Source: Alphaproteobacteria bacterium (GTDB lineage Bacteria; Pseudomonadota; Alphaproteobacteria; Rickettsiales; UBA998). From it: DNA of 64,000 bases. Under the pieces are notes generated by a model, which saw nothing but the letters and a program-made list of their open reading frames with translations, had not been told where the DNA came from and did no database searches. Position 1 is the stretch's first letter. The number at the start of each line of letters is the position of its first letter. The stretch is from assembly GCA_004293935.1 (NCBI GenBank), contig RDZH01000018.1, positions 1 to 64,000 on the forward strand, written 5' to 3'. A program made the translations under genes and the position numbers. Shown here piece after piece: positions 37,500 to 46,817 of this stretch.

Positions 37500-38911
37500 T
37501 ATTTCTTCCCCGCATACGGGTTTTTTCCTGTGCGCAATAAAAAGCGTATGGGTACGCCGGGAAGGTCAAAATCCTTACGTAATTGATTCGTCAAATACCG
37601 AATATAAGAATCTGGCACTTCCTTGCTCATATTACAAAACACCACAAAGGTTGGCGGACGTGCCTTTGTTTGTGTCATGTACCGAAATTTCAACCTGCGA
37701 TTATTCACCAAAGGCGGAGAATGCATCTCCATCATCTGATAGAGCCAATCATTAAGTTTGCTTGTAGAAATGCGCTTATTCCACACTTCATACATATGCA
37801 CCACTTCGCGCATTAGTTCCGCATTCCCCTCACCTTTAATGGCAACCATGGGGATAATGGGGATATTTTGCATTTGCGGCACAACATCTTTCAAACGATG
37901 GTAAAATGCTTTTAAGTATCCCTCATTCACATCAATTTGATCGGCTTTATTCAGCGCAATCACACATGCACGCCCTTCGCGTTCAATCAACCCTGCAAGG
38001 GTATTATCTTGCTTTTCCAACGGCTGCGTCGCATCCAGCATCAATACCGCCACATCCGCATAACGCAATGCTTGCAATGTTGAGGATACGGCAAGCTGTT
38101 CTAAATCTTCCTCAATGCGGGATTTACGGCGCAACCCTGCCGTATCCACTAAATAAAAAGGGCGTTCTCGCCATGTGAGTTCCATGCCAATCGCATCACG
38201 CGTCATCCCCGCTTCCGGGCCTGTGAGTACCCGATCTTCACCAAGCAACCCATTAACTAAGGTTGATTTTCCAACATTTGGTCGCCCAACAATCACAAAA
38301 CGGATCGGACGTTGTACGTCTTCTTCTTCCTCTGCATCTTCCTCGTGAGGCGTACCCTCTTCATATTCATCCGCGTCCTCGTCTTCGTCTTCGTCGTCAT
38401 CGTGCGACATAAAAGAGCGGATAACTTCATAAATATGCGTCATGCCATCGCCATGCTCAGCGGAAACGGGGACTGCCTCACCCAAGCCAAGACGCGCACT
38501 ATCAATAAGGTTAGCTTCCACAGCGCGAGGATTTTCTGATTTATTCGCCAAGACCACAATCGGCTTGCCCACTTTGCGAATCATGCGCACCAGCACTTCA
38601 TCATCGCTCGTGACCCCTGAACGCCCATCAATCACAAAAAAGATCACGTCCGCATCATCCAATGCTTTGAGGCTTTGCTCACTCATGCGCCCTGCAAGAG
38701 ATTGCTTCCCAATATCCGCTAAGCCGGGCGTATCAATAATCTCAAACTCCAAATCCGCAAGCGAGGCTTTACCATATTTGCGATCACGTGTGACTCCTGC
38801 TTCATTATGCACAATGGCATCTTTTCGCCCTGTAAGTCTATTATATAATGTGGATTTCCCCACATTAGGCCGCCCAACAATCGCAATGCGTACCCCTGTT
38901 TCTCTATTCAT
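37499..38911 (-). CDS. der: Ribosome biogenesis GTPase Der
   Basis: Double Era-like GTPase needed for 50S assembly. G1 of domain 1 is GRPNVGKS at 13-20 with DTPGLAD later. Domain 2 G1 is GRPNVGKS at 209-216 with DTAGLRR. A KH-like C-terminal domain follows (RPPTFVVFCN, PIRFLLRTGKNPY). The linker between the G domains (about 171-199) is unusually acidic: about 21 of 30 residues are Asp or Glu. 470 residues. Its start overlaps the bamB stop by one base (TAATG), so it is co-translated with the bamB-type gene upstream. Confidence 0.96.
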   Translation of the reverse strand: MNRETGVRIAIVGRPNVGKSTLYNRLTGRKDAIVHNEAGVTRDRKYGKASLADLEFEIIDTPGLADIGKQSLAGRMSEQSLKALDDADVIFFVIDGRSGVTSDDEVLVRMIRKVGKPIVVLANKSENPRAVEANLIDSARLGLGEAVPVSAEHGDGMTHIYEVIRSFMSHDDDEDEDEDADEYEEGTPHEEDAEEEEDVQRPIRFVIVGRPNVGKSTLVNGLLGEDRVLTGPEAGMTRDAIGMELTWRERPFYLVDTAGLRRKSRIEEDLEQLAVSSTLQALRYADVAVLMLDATQPLEKQDNTLAGLIEREGRACVIALNKADQIDVNEGYLKAFYHRLKDVVPQMQNIPIIPMVAIKGEGNAELMREVVHMYEVWNKRISTSKLNDWLYQMMEMHSPPLVNNRRLKFRYMTQTKARPPTFVVFCNMSKEVPDSYIRYLTNQLRKDFDLPGVPIRFLLRTGKNPYAGKK

Positions 38912-40293
38912 TATTCTACCTCAAGAAGATCACCATCATAGGTGATGATGTAGGCATAAGCACCCGCAAAAGATGGGGAAGACGCAATCGATTCATCCAA
39001 ATCAGAACCATTTTTTCTTGTCCCTTTCAGCGGATCATGACGGAAAATGCTTCCATCCGCCATCACCGTCACCAGCCTATGGTTGATAAGAAACGGTCCA
39101 TAACTACGTATGGCATAGTCATCTTCATCCACACGTGGCAAAGGTTTCTTCCACCCTATTTGCCCACGTTGACGGGCTATACCCAATAATTCTCTGCGAT
39201 CACTCACCATGAACAACAATTCGTCATCCATCCATGGGGTATGGCGCGTACCGACTGGAATATCCCACAAACGCATCCCGTTGCGCGCATCATCCGCGAC
39301 AAATAAGCCAGATGTTGCCGCTGCATAAATGACGCGCCCGTCACTCACGGGATTTGCATCAACGCCCGCAAACAACCCTGTTGCCATGGTGCGACGTGGA
39401 CGCGTCAACGTATCTGACCACACCATAGAGCCTGAATTATTATCCAACATATAGAAATCACCCGATGCATAGGCAATAAGGACATAATTTCCTAAGATGG
39501 TGGGCAGCGATGTGCCGAATAAGCCTTTCGCATCACCAACCCCTTGATGTTCCCATAATAATGAACCATTATAGAGGCTTAAACATAATAGACGACTATC
39601 TGCCGTCACCACATACATCCGATTATCCATAATGCGCACCGAAGAACGCAACGGCTCGCCTAAATCACGAGACCATAATTTTTTGCCGTTTTTCTCATCC
39701 AATGATGCAATGAAGCCACGTCCCGTTGCAATATAAATGCGCCCATCCGCTGCCGCAATGCCCCCAGTAAGTAGCGCACTATCGCTTTGTGCCACATGGC
39801 TCACCCATAATGATTCTTCTATATCACGACGTGAATGCGCACTGACCACCCCCATTCCGTCCATCGCAATCACCGACTTAGGGGTAACGATAGGAGATGG
39901 AGCAAGAGCCGCGTGAATCCACTGCGCACCATCGCCTGCCGTTGCCCTGCGTGTCACTTCTTCAAAGCTACTGCCTTTGATGTGCTTGGTGGGCTGCATC
40001 ACTCCGCCACCTTCTTGCATCCAATCATCGACACGCATTGGATCAGAAAGAACAATACCATCCAAGGCAGTAGGATGCACGCTTACATGCGTTCCTTCTG
40101 CGATCACCGAAATGAATTTACTATCTTCATCATCCTTTTTTTCTTGCACATCAACGGTTTGCGCTTCATGCTCATCATCATCGAACATACCGAATATATT
40201 CAATAGATTAAACGTCACCGTATCTTCAGCGCATCCTGATAACCCGCCTATCATCATCATGGTTGCGAATAGAGGATGATAGATGCGTCTCAT
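38911..40293 (-). CDS. bamB: BamB-like outer-membrane lipoprotein (PQQ-type beta-propeller)
   Basis: 460 residues. A lipoprotein signal with LSGC places it on the outer membrane. Repeated WD-like/PQQ blades follow, for example AADGRIYIATGRGFIASLDEKNGK, DNRMYVVTADSRLLCLSLYNG and DGRVIYAAATSGLFVADD, making a beta-propeller that assists the BAM complex. Residues 35-55 form an acidic linker. Order YfgM-like, bamB, der matches enterobacteria, which supports the assignment. It overlaps the YfgM-like gene by 4 bp and der by 1 bp. Confidence 0.88.
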   Translation of the reverse strand: MRRIYHPLFATMMMIGGLSGCAEDTVTFNLLNIFGMFDDDEHEAQTVDVQEKKDDEDSKFISVIAEGTHVSVHPTALDGIVLSDPMRVDDWMQEGGGVMQPTKHIKGSSFEEVTRRATAGDGAQWIHAALAPSPIVTPKSVIAMDGMGVVSAHSRRDIEESLWVSHVAQSDSALLTGGIAAADGRIYIATGRGFIASLDEKNGKKLWSRDLGEPLRSSVRIMDNRMYVVTADSRLLCLSLYNGSLLWEHQGVGDAKGLFGTSLPTILGNYVLIAYASGDFYMLDNNSGSMVWSDTLTRPRRTMATGLFAGVDANPVSDGRVIYAAATSGLFVADDARNGMRLWDIPVGTRHTPWMDDELLFMVSDRRELLGIARQRGQIGWKKPLPRVDEDDYAIRSYGPFLINHRLVTVMADGSIFRHDPLKGTRKNGSDLDESIASSPSFAGAYAYIITYDGDLLEVE

Positions 40294-40949
40294 GGTGTAC
40301 CCTTCTCAATGCTACTTTTAAGCGCATCCTTATCTTCTTTATCCGCTCCATATGCCTGAAGAATAAAAGCTGCACGCTCACGCACGCCAGAAGGCGCACG
40401 ATCATCCTTAAGTATCTGACGATACGCATCAAGCATCTTCTCAACCCCGCCTTGCTCAAACTGAACCAAGGCATCACGCTCTGCTTGCGTTGCTTGAAAA
40501 CTCACATCACTGGAAGTCTCAGTGCGAGGAAGGTATAATCCGAACCAATCATGATAGGGCTTATAAATCTGCAAATGAAATTTTTTGCGTGCTTCGCGTG
40601 CGAGTGTTGCTGCCTCTGCACTCTTGCCCGCTTGTGCCTCAAGTTTAACACGCCACATATACGCCATCATCCCAATAGCATCATCATCCGATTGGGATAA
40701 ATGCACAAATGCTTCGCGCGCTTCATCATTCTGCCCCTGCTGCACCATCTCTATGGCGTGATATAATTTCAAGGTTTCATGCTCATAGCCTTGCTCAGTA
40801 TTGGCACGGGTTAATACATATCCTACCGTGATAAAAATAATAATCGCAATAATGACAATGATATATTTACCAAAGACCCCAAAGATTTTCTGCCATTGCT
40901 CTTGCCGCATAGCATCATTAACTTCTCTGAAAAGCTCTTGTGAATCCAT
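40290..40949 (-). CDS. YfgM-like membrane-anchored TPR protein
   Basis: 219 residues. The N-terminal cytoplasmic segment EVNDAMRQEQWQKIFGVFGKY is followed by one strong membrane helix (about 29-47, IIVIIAIIIFITVGYVL) and a periplasmic helical domain with TPR-like repeats (EMVQQGQNDEAREAFVHL, VKLEAQAGKSAEAATLA). This matches the YfgM/TPR_21 family, which binds SecYEG and periplasmic chaperones. It is the first gene of the operon with bamB and der. guaA ends 27 bp upstream on the same strand. Confidence 0.82.
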   Translation of the reverse strand: MDSQELFREVNDAMRQEQWQKIFGVFGKYIIVIIAIIIFITVGYVLTRANTEQGYEHETLKLYHAIEMVQQGQNDEAREAFVHLSQSDDDAIGMMAYMWRVKLEAQAGKSAEAATLAREARKKFHLQIYKPYHDWFGLYLPRTETSSDVSFQATQAERDALVQFEQGGVEKMLDAYRQILKDDRAPSGVRERAAFILQAYGADKEDKDALKSSIEKGTP

Positions 40950-40976
40950 ATTATACTCCCCGTGTACGCCCTGCGT

Positions 40977-42545
40977 TTATTCCCACTCAATCGTTCCCGG
41001 AGGTTTGCTGGTGATGTCATAAACCACCCGATTAATCCCTGATACTTCATTGATGATACGGTTCGCAACGGCACTTAAAAATTCATGCGAGAAATGATAA
41101 TAGTCCGCCGTCATCCCATCAACAGAAGTAACAGCGCGCAACGCACATACATGATCATAGGTGCGATTATCCCCCATCACACCCACGGTGCGCACAGGCA
41201 ATAACACGGCAAATGCTTGCCAAATCTCACCATATAATCCCGCTTTGCGGATTTCATCCAAATAAATAGTATCGGCTTTTTGCAAAATAGCTACTTTCTC
41301 CGCCGTGACTTCCCCCGGAATGCGAATAGCAAGACCCGGCCCCGGAAAAGGATGACGCATCACCATGCGCTCTGATAATCCTAGTTCTAATCCAAGGGCG
41401 CGCACTTCATCCTTAAATAATTCCCGCAACGGCTCAACTAAGCGGAGCTTCATGCGCTCTGGCAACCCCCCAACATTATGATGCGATTTAATCGTCACAC
41501 TAGGGCCGCCATGAAAAGATATGGACTCAATCACATCAGGATATAACGTGCCTTGCGCTAAAAATTGTGCATCACCTACTTTCTCCGCCTCACGCTCGAA
41601 TAATTCGATAAATAATGCCCCAATAATCTTGCGTTTGCGCTCAGGATCATCCACACCTGCTAAAGCCGTGAAAAACTGCTCTTGCGCATCAACTTTAATC
41701 AGATTAATGCCAAATTGATCAAACATTTCAAGCACATCATGCGCTTCTGCTGCCCGCAAAAGCCCTGTATCAATAAAAATACATGTCACACGATGCCCCA
41801 ATGCTTCATGCAACAAGGCTGCTACCACCGAACTATCAACACCGCCACTCACGCCCGCGATCACCTTGCCTTCACCGACATACGCGCATATGCTATCAAT
41901 GGCTTGTTGCTTAAAGGATGCCATGCTCCACGAACCCGTACATCCGCAAATATGATGCGCAAAATTGCGCAGCAATGCTGCACCATCAGGTGTATGCATC
42001 ACTTCAGGATGAAACTGCACGGCATAAATGCGTTTTGCTTCATGAGCCACCGCAGCATAAGGAGCAGACGGCGTATGCGCCACCACAGCAAAGCCCTCAG
42101 GCAATGCCGCAACACGATCACCGTGGCTCATCCACACGACATAGGATTGCCCTGCATTCCACACGCCTTCAAATAAGGCACATGACCGCGCCACTTCCAC
42201 ATGTGCGCGCCCAAACTCACGGTGCGTTGACGGCACGACACTGCCCCCTAAATGCTGACATAAAAGCTGCATCCCATAGCAAATACCCAAAATAGGTACG
42301 CCTTGCTGCAACACAGCATCCGAGAGATGCGGCGAAAAATCTTCATGCACGGAGGCAGGACCACCCGATAAAATAATCCCCCGAATGGGCGCATGATGGG
42401 AACGCGCTTGCTCCAGATAGTCATCAACCTTGTTAAAGGGGACAATCTCACTATACACACCAGATTCACGCACACGACGTGCGATAAGTTGTGTCACTTG
42501 CGATCCAAAATCAACAATAAGAATCTTATCAACGGAATGTGTCAT
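40977..42545 (-). CDS. guaA: GMP synthase (glutamine-hydrolysing)
   Basis: Converts XMP to GMP. The class I glutamine amidotransferase domain has the nucleophile Cys89 in GICYGMQL and a His-Glu pair in [11 protein letters not shown]. The ATP-pyrophosphatase domain follows with [15 protein letters not shown], then the dimerisation tail ending [16 protein letters not shown], the invariant C-terminus. 522 residues, complete. It lies just upstream of the YfgM-like gene, so guaA may be co-transcribed with yfgM-bamB-der. guaB is not in the window. Confidence 0.97.
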   Translation of the reverse strand: MTHSVDKILIVDFGSQVTQLIARRVRESGVYSEIVPFNKVDDYLEQARSHHAPIRGIILSGGPASVHEDFSPHLSDAVLQQGVPILGICYGMQLLCQHLGGSVVPSTHREFGRAHVEVARSCALFEGVWNAGQSYVVWMSHGDRVAALPEGFAVVAHTPSAPYAAVAHEAKRIYAVQFHPEVMHTPDGAALLRNFAHHICGCTGSWSMASFKQQAIDSICAYVGEGKVIAGVSGGVDSSVVAALLHEALGHRVTCIFIDTGLLRAAEAHDVLEMFDQFGINLIKVDAQEQFFTALAGVDDPERKRKIIGALFIELFEREAEKVGDAQFLAQGTLYPDVIESISFHGGPSVTIKSHHNVGGLPERMKLRLVEPLRELFKDEVRALGLELGLSERMVMRHPFPGPGLAIRIPGEVTAEKVAILQKADTIYLDEIRKAGLYGEIWQAFAVLLPVRTVGVMGDNRTYDHVCALRAVTSVDGMTADYYHFSHEFLSAVANRIINEVSGINRVVYDITSKPPGTIEWE

Positions 42546-42695
42546 ATATATCTTGTAGTGGCTTTCACGCTTTGATAATCAAGAATGAAAAGCTATCGGA
42601 TTAGGTATAGTAGTGCGTAGTGCCGCCTAAATTATGAAGAATGCACTATCATCATAGGATGCATAGCGCAAATCTTCATCATCAAACATCACCCA

Positions 42696-43370
42696 TTAGA
42701 AACGGAAGCGTGCGCCCGCTTCAATATTGTGTGTATTATAATCATGCTCAAAATTCCGACCTGCCGTATCAGCAAAAGAAGGGGACGTAGTCGCGTGATA
42801 ACGATAGCCCACTTGCAACACTGTGTTCAACAAAGATTCAGGCTGCCATCCCAAACCAACCATCGCTTGATACGCAAATACGTTATCTTCATCTTCAATC
42901 GAAAGCGTTGATGATTCCAACGTCATCGTACTCAAACCAAGACCACCACCAACATAGGGACTCACACGCGTTTGTGTATCAAAATCAAAAAAGACGTTTG
43001 CCATATAGCTGTAGGATTTCACTTCACCCGATATTCTATCATAGCGACCACCTGCTGCAAAATTCTCCAAATCATTCATGCGATGCCCAATTTCAAACTC
43101 AAAGCGCGTATAATCAAGCAATGTTCCTGATGGTCCCGGCGTATAACCAATCGATCCAGCAAGACCATAGCCATCTTGGAATGCCACAGTACCCACGCCT
43201 CTATTGCCCAACGTCACATCTGAATCACTCACAAAATTCATCGATCCTGTCAAGCCCACATACCAATGTGGCCAGCGATGTTGCCCAAATTGCCCTCCAT
43301 CATACCCTGCATGGGATGCACCAGCAAACAAAGAACCTACCAATAATGTAGAGAGAAACAATTTTTTCAT
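42696..43370 (-). CDS. Outer-membrane beta-barrel protein (small porin/Opa-like)
   Basis: 224 residues with a signal peptide MKKLFLSTLLVGSLFAGASHA. The mature protein has about eight alternating strands with Gly/Asp turns (WYVGLTGSMNFV, YTRFEFEIGHRMND, SPYVGGGLGLS) and ends HNIEAGARFRF with a terminal Phe. This fits an eight-stranded OmpA/Opa-like barrel. The role is unknown; such proteins often serve as surface antigens. TAGGA about 7 nt before the ATG supports the start. Confidence 0.83.
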   Translation of the reverse strand: MKKLFLSTLLVGSLFAGASHAGYDGGQFGQHRWPHWYVGLTGSMNFVSDSDVTLGNRGVGTVAFQDGYGLAGSIGYTPGPSGTLLDYTRFEFEIGHRMNDLENFAAGGRYDRISGEVKSYSYMANVFFDFDTQTRVSPYVGGGLGLSTMTLESSTLSIEDEDNVFAYQAMVGLGWQPESLLNTVLQVGYRYHATTSPSFADTAGRNFEHDYNTHNIEAGARFRF

Positions 43371-43406
43371 AACGAATCCTACTTATAATGAACAATTTAA
43401 TAGCAC

Positions 43407-43436
43407 CATATAGAATGAATCCACAAATAATTTCAA
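43407..43436 (-). promoter_or_regulatory. Possible promoter of the small barrel gene
   Basis: On the minus strand TTGAAA (43431-43436), an 18-bp spacer and TATATG (43407-43412), about 37 bp before the ATG at 43370. The spacing is good but the boxes are moderate. Confidence 0.4.
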
Positions 43437-43496
43437 CAAAAATACGCACAAAAATCACACTTAATCACTTTTCTTGCATTTCCATGCTATTTTGCG

Positions 43497-43526
43497 TTGT
43501 ATTTCACAAGGAATTATGTCTATAGT
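43497..43526 (+). promoter_or_regulatory. Probable tRNA-Leu promoter
   Basis: TTGTAT (43497-43502), an 18-bp spacer and TATAGT (43521-43526), ending 16 bp before the tRNA 5' end at 43543. Confidence 0.5.
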
Positions 43527-43542
43527 GCAGCCATAGGGAATG

Positions 43543-43626
43543 GCCCCCGTGGCGGAATGGTAGACGCTGCGGACTTAAAATCCGTTGACTTCGGTCGTGC
43601 CAGTTCAAGTCTGGCCGGGGGCACCA
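43543..43626 (+). tRNA. tRNA-Leu (anticodon TAA)
   Basis: 84 nt, class II with a variable arm (TGACTTCGGTCG region). The acceptor stem is GCCCCCG/CGGGGGC, the discriminator is A and CCA is encoded at 43624-43626. The anticodon stem is GCGGA/TCCGT with loop CTTAAAA, giving TAA for UUA codons. The T arm is GCCAG-TTCAAGT-CTGGC. A 21-bp direct repeat begins 25 bp downstream. Confidence 0.96.
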
Positions 43627-43650
43627 TCACGTAGAGAAAATTGCGTTGAG

Positions 43651-43671
43651 AAAGCGAAGTGCATCATGACA
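43651..43671 (+). repeat. 21-bp direct repeat, left copy
   Basis: AAAGCGAAGTGCATCATGAC followed by A is identical to 46803-46823. This copy lies between tRNA-Leu and the P450 stop codon. Together the copies bracket the three-gene P450 operon. The left copy resembles a stranded translation start: its ATGACA matches the first two codons of the old-yellow-enzyme gene. Confidence 0.8.
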
Positions 43672-43674
43672 CGA

Positions 43675-45027
43675 CTATATACGCCTATTCCATCTCACTA
43701 TCATTTTCCCCGCTGGTCGCAATGAGAATCGTGGCGAAGGCTGAGGCAATGCGGTGATGACTTCAGGTTGATAGTGCTGAAGAAGAGTCACAGCAGTAAG
43801 CATCACTTCCATCATGCCAAATGATTGCCCAATGCATAGGCGAGGTCCTGCACCAAACGGGATGTAGGCATAACGAGACGCTAGGGGGTCTGACGTAAGA
43901 AAACGATCAGGCATGAAGCGTGTTGGTTGATGAAACCAGCGAGGATCACGATGCGTCACATACGGTATCAACTGAATCAAATCCCCTGCCTTGATCGATA
44001 TATCTCCACAATAGAAGTCGTGTGTAGCCCTACGGCAGAATAAAGCGTAGGCCGCAGGATAGAGCCGCATAGTTTCTTGCAAACAGGCATACATATAGGG
44101 AAGCTGTGCCATATGCCCATAATGTATGCTCCCTTGCCCAATCACGTGATCAATTTCTTTCTGCACGCGTTCTAGTGCTTTGGGGTGATGTGCAAGCAGT
44201 AAAAGCAGCCACGTTAGGGTAGCTCCACTCGTTTCATGACCTGCAATCAGTAACGACATCACATCTTCTTCTATACTCGTCTGGTTACCTTCATGATGGG
44301 TCGTAAGTATAGAAAGTAAATCCGTATAGTTTCCATCACGTTCTTGCAGACGTGCGCTCACAATGGCACTTATTGTACCTTTCATACGTGCAATCACCTG
44401 ACGTTTTTCCTTCTTGCGGAACAACGAAAACCCGTGCGATGCAGGAAATAAGGATGTTGCTTCACGGTAGGCAATCTCTGAAAGCGCATGTACTGCATGA
44501 CCAATCACTTCCGATTGCGAACCTAATTGTTTGCCGAATAGGGTAATGCCTGCAATATCAAGTGCATGGGATGCCATGTCACGATCCAGATCACAGACAT
44601 ACACACCATCAACGCTCTTTTCCATCCAACGTTGAACCAATGCGTGTGTATGATGTATCACCATCTGTGCATAATCAGGCATCGCTTCTTGTCTAAACGC
44701 AGGCAGCACCTTTCGACGACGGATTTTCCAAGATTCCCCCTCAGCAATAAGCAGACTTTCACCATTCCATTGTCGTAATATCTGCATCAGCCGTTCAAAA
44801 CGTACAATATTGACCGCCTGTTTGGTCAGTATCTGCTCGATATGATCGGGATGAAAAAGAAACCAACAGCGATAAGGACCTAAACGCACTGGAACTGCAT
44901 CACCATAATGATGATGTAGGGATTCATAATAGCCAAGGGCGTTTCTACGAATGTGCCATAATGCATCCAATCCAAGAAGCCATGATTTGGGATGTATGAC
45001 GTGAATATCAGGCGTTCTATAATCCAT
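43675..45027 (-). CDS. Cytochrome P450
   Basis: 450-residue soluble-type P450 without a signal or membrane anchor. The oxygen-binding I-helix motif is AGHETSG at 262-268, ExxR is E318-R321, and the haem loop is FGAGPRLCIG with the thiolate Cys398. The general pattern is nearest to CYP4/CYP102-like or CYP110-like bacterial fatty-acid and terpene hydroxylases; the substrate cannot be read. Its start overlaps the upstream methyltransferase-like gene by 11 bp, so they are one operon. No ferredoxin or reductase gene is adjacent. The 3' end lies 3 bp from a direct repeat. Confidence 0.93.
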   Translation of the reverse strand: MDYRTPDIHVIHPKSWLLGLDALWHIRRNALGYYESLHHHYGDAVPVRLGPYRCWFLFHPDHIEQILTKQAVNIVRFERLMQILRQWNGESLLIAEGESWKIRRRKVLPAFRQEAMPDYAQMVIHHTHALVQRWMEKSVDGVYVCDLDRDMASHALDIAGITLFGKQLGSQSEVIGHAVHALSEIAYREATSLFPASHGFSLFRKKEKRQVIARMKGTISAIVSARLQERDGNYTDLLSILTTHHEGNQTSIEEDVMSLLIAGHETSGATLTWLLLLLAHHPKALERVQKEIDHVIGQGSIHYGHMAQLPYMYACLQETMRLYPAAYALFCRRATHDFYCGDISIKAGDLIQLIPYVTHRDPRWFHQPTRFMPDRFLTSDPLASRYAYIPFGAGPRLCIGQSFGMMEVMLTAVTLLQHYQPEVITALPQPSPRFSLRPAGKMIVRWNRRI

Positions 45028-46276
45028 CTACGTCTCCTGTATCTTTCCATCCTCGCCGTCTTATCCACTGCCACGGTAGCACCATAAGAAGCCCGAATGA
45101 ACCAATCCATGCAGTCAAAAAATTAATATGAAATAGCACGCACAAGGCAGCAGCACTCCCATCAAAAAGCAGCCCGCGATTACCATCCTTATAGGATAGA
45201 CCATGGCTGCTTTGGATTATTTCCAACCCTATTGGATGACAACGCTGCACCCATGAACGATAGCATGTATGCAATGGCACGTCTGGATTATAGGTAAGCG
45301 TTGAGACATGCTTGATCCACGGTTTCCAACGTGGCACCCAATCGGGTACGTGCTGTTTATATTCCAACCACCCCTCAGGGAAACGCACCGCAAGATCATG
45401 CCGATGATGCCATCGTACCAATCCTTGCACAAAAATAAACGCCATGACCGCAGCTAGAGCGATGAACATATTCTGCAAAAATAGACCAATGATCATCCAT
45501 GATACAGCACTACATAACTGCATCGGATTCGTAATATACGCATAGATACCACTACGTACCAAATATTTAGTTCTATCGAACGGTATGGGCGTACCTTCTC
45601 CATGAATCACAAACATTTGCACCGCACTGAGTCCAAGCACCATCCATGGAGCGAGTGCAAAGAATATAAGTGCGATAGCGCATAACGAATAGCGATCCAA
45701 CTGCCATGCACCCCCCATAGCGTGCATAATCAGTGTCGGTAATACAAAAAAAGCGAGAAAGCCAAACCCCCACGCCAATAAGGCAGCTCGTTGTGGCAAG
45801 CACACATCCTGTGCCGTCCAGCGTGCTAGGTACAGTGCAGGTATATGCACGATGCCAAAAATGATTATCACGCCCACAAACCATCCTTCTCCAGCAATGA
45901 CCAAAGGCGCAAGCGAATGAAATGTGAGTGCTTGCACTAAAATGCAACCAACCGTAAAAACCAACGGACTCAACCGTGGAAAAGCGAAAAAGATAGCAGG
46001 ACCAAATAACAGCGATCCCGCAAACCAAATATCAGCAGGCATACCAAGCAGCATAAGAGTATCGCCTCCATAATGCCACATACCCAATTCTATTGCCAAT
46101 ACATGCATGGGCAACAGCAATCCTATAGTGTACAGAAAGGAAAATAATCCAGCAATGAGCATCCGTGGATGATTATGGTACTTCCAACCAAGCAAAAGTG
46201 TTCCCAACCACGGAGCTAAAAAAAGCATGGCGCGCACGAGCATCAAGAAATCGTAGGAAAGACCAAGATTTATCAT
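45017..46276 (-). CDS. Polytopic membrane protein with isoprenylcysteine-methyltransferase-like domain
   Basis: 419 residues with about nine hydrophobic helices. The segment RSGIYAYITNP (241-251), together with EYKQHVPDWVPRWKPW (305-320), matches the two conserved AdoMet-binding blocks of isoprenylcysteine carboxyl/phospholipid methyltransferases. The N-terminal part (ELGMWHYGG near 63-71, LLGMPADIWF near 76-85) faintly resembles lycopene-cyclase-type membrane domains. The C-terminus (327-410) faintly resembles a DCC/DUF393 domain lacking its CxxC. The last two comparisons are inference. It overlaps the small membrane gene by 4 bp and the P450 by 11 bp; I infer modification of a membrane lipid or isoprenoid. 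Confidence 0.7.
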   Translation of the reverse strand: MINLGLSYDFLMLVRAMLFLAPWLGTLLLGWKYHNHPRMLIAGLFSFLYTIGLLLPMHVLAIELGMWHYGGDTLMLLGMPADIWFAGSLLFGPAIFFAFPRLSPLVFTVGCILVQALTFHSLAPLVIAGEGWFVGVIIIFGIVHIPALYLARWTAQDVCLPQRAALLAWGFGFLAFFVLPTLIMHAMGGAWQLDRYSLCAIALIFFALAPWMVLGLSAVQMFVIHGEGTPIPFDRTKYLVRSGIYAYITNPMQLCSAVSWMIIGLFLQNMFIALAAVMAFIFVQGLVRWHHRHDLAVRFPEGWLEYKQHVPDWVPRWKPWIKHVSTLTYNPDVPLHTCYRSWVQRCHPIGLEIIQSSHGLSYKDGNRGLLFDGSAAALCVLFHINFLTAWIGSFGLLMVLPWQWIRRRGWKDTGDVDGL

Positions 46277-46650
46277 GCAACCACCAACCGTTCAAGTGGA
46301 TCAGCTATATGCTGCGGCATATTCATCATGTACAGCTCAACCACAAGAAACACAACAGGAAAACCTAATGCGAGATATAGAGCGAAAGAAGGAATATAGA
46401 GCATCAATAACAAGTGCAGGATTGTACCAAAGCGCATCAGCAGCCCTTCTTTTGTGTACGTTGGTGGCATCAAAAGAAGCAACCATGCGAGACTCGCAGG
46501 GAAAACAACAATGAATGCATAAGAAAGCAGTGGGTTATCTATTCCTTGCTGCCAACTATCCATCGCCCCTATGAACCGCACGATCATTACCCATGCCAAC
46601 AGCATCACCACAACATACTTCATCTGCTTGCGTATCGCGTATCTCATCAC
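46273..46650 (-). CDS. Small membrane protein of the P450 operon
   Basis: 125 residues with about four hydrophobic helices (near 10-30, 42-62, 72-92 and 93-110) and a short polar C-terminus. I recognise no family. It is the first gene of the three-gene operon with the methyltransferase-like protein and the P450, joined by a 4-bp overlap (ATGA). It could be a subunit or an isoprenoid-handling partner of the next protein; this is inferred only from position. An in-frame ATG 24 nt in is an alternative start. Confidence 0.65.
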   Translation of the reverse strand: MMRYAIRKQMKYVVVMLLAWVMIVRFIGAMDSWQQGIDNPLLSYAFIVVFPASLAWLLLLMPPTYTKEGLLMRFGTILHLLLMLYIPSFALYLALGFPVVFLVVELYMMNMPQHIADPLERLVVA

Positions 46651-46817
46651 ATGTACTCACCAACGCCCTTGAACCTCTTAAGCTGTCTAGTTCATTTTTC
46701 TTATGGCATATCTTATAGCATATGTTATAACGGACTCAAGGAATTAAATAGCTATAATTCCTCATCAATCCAGCCCCATACGTTCATGGGACTAAACAGA
46801 AAAAAGCGAAGTGCATC
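46651..46817. other. Divergent region between the P450 operon and the OYE gene
   Basis: 167 bp with AT-rich palindromic words around 46710-46730 (GGCATATCTTATAGCATATGTTATAAC) that include TATAAC and could hold divergent promoters or an operator. The right direct-repeat copy begins at 46803 and covers the OYE start codon. Confidence 0.35.
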
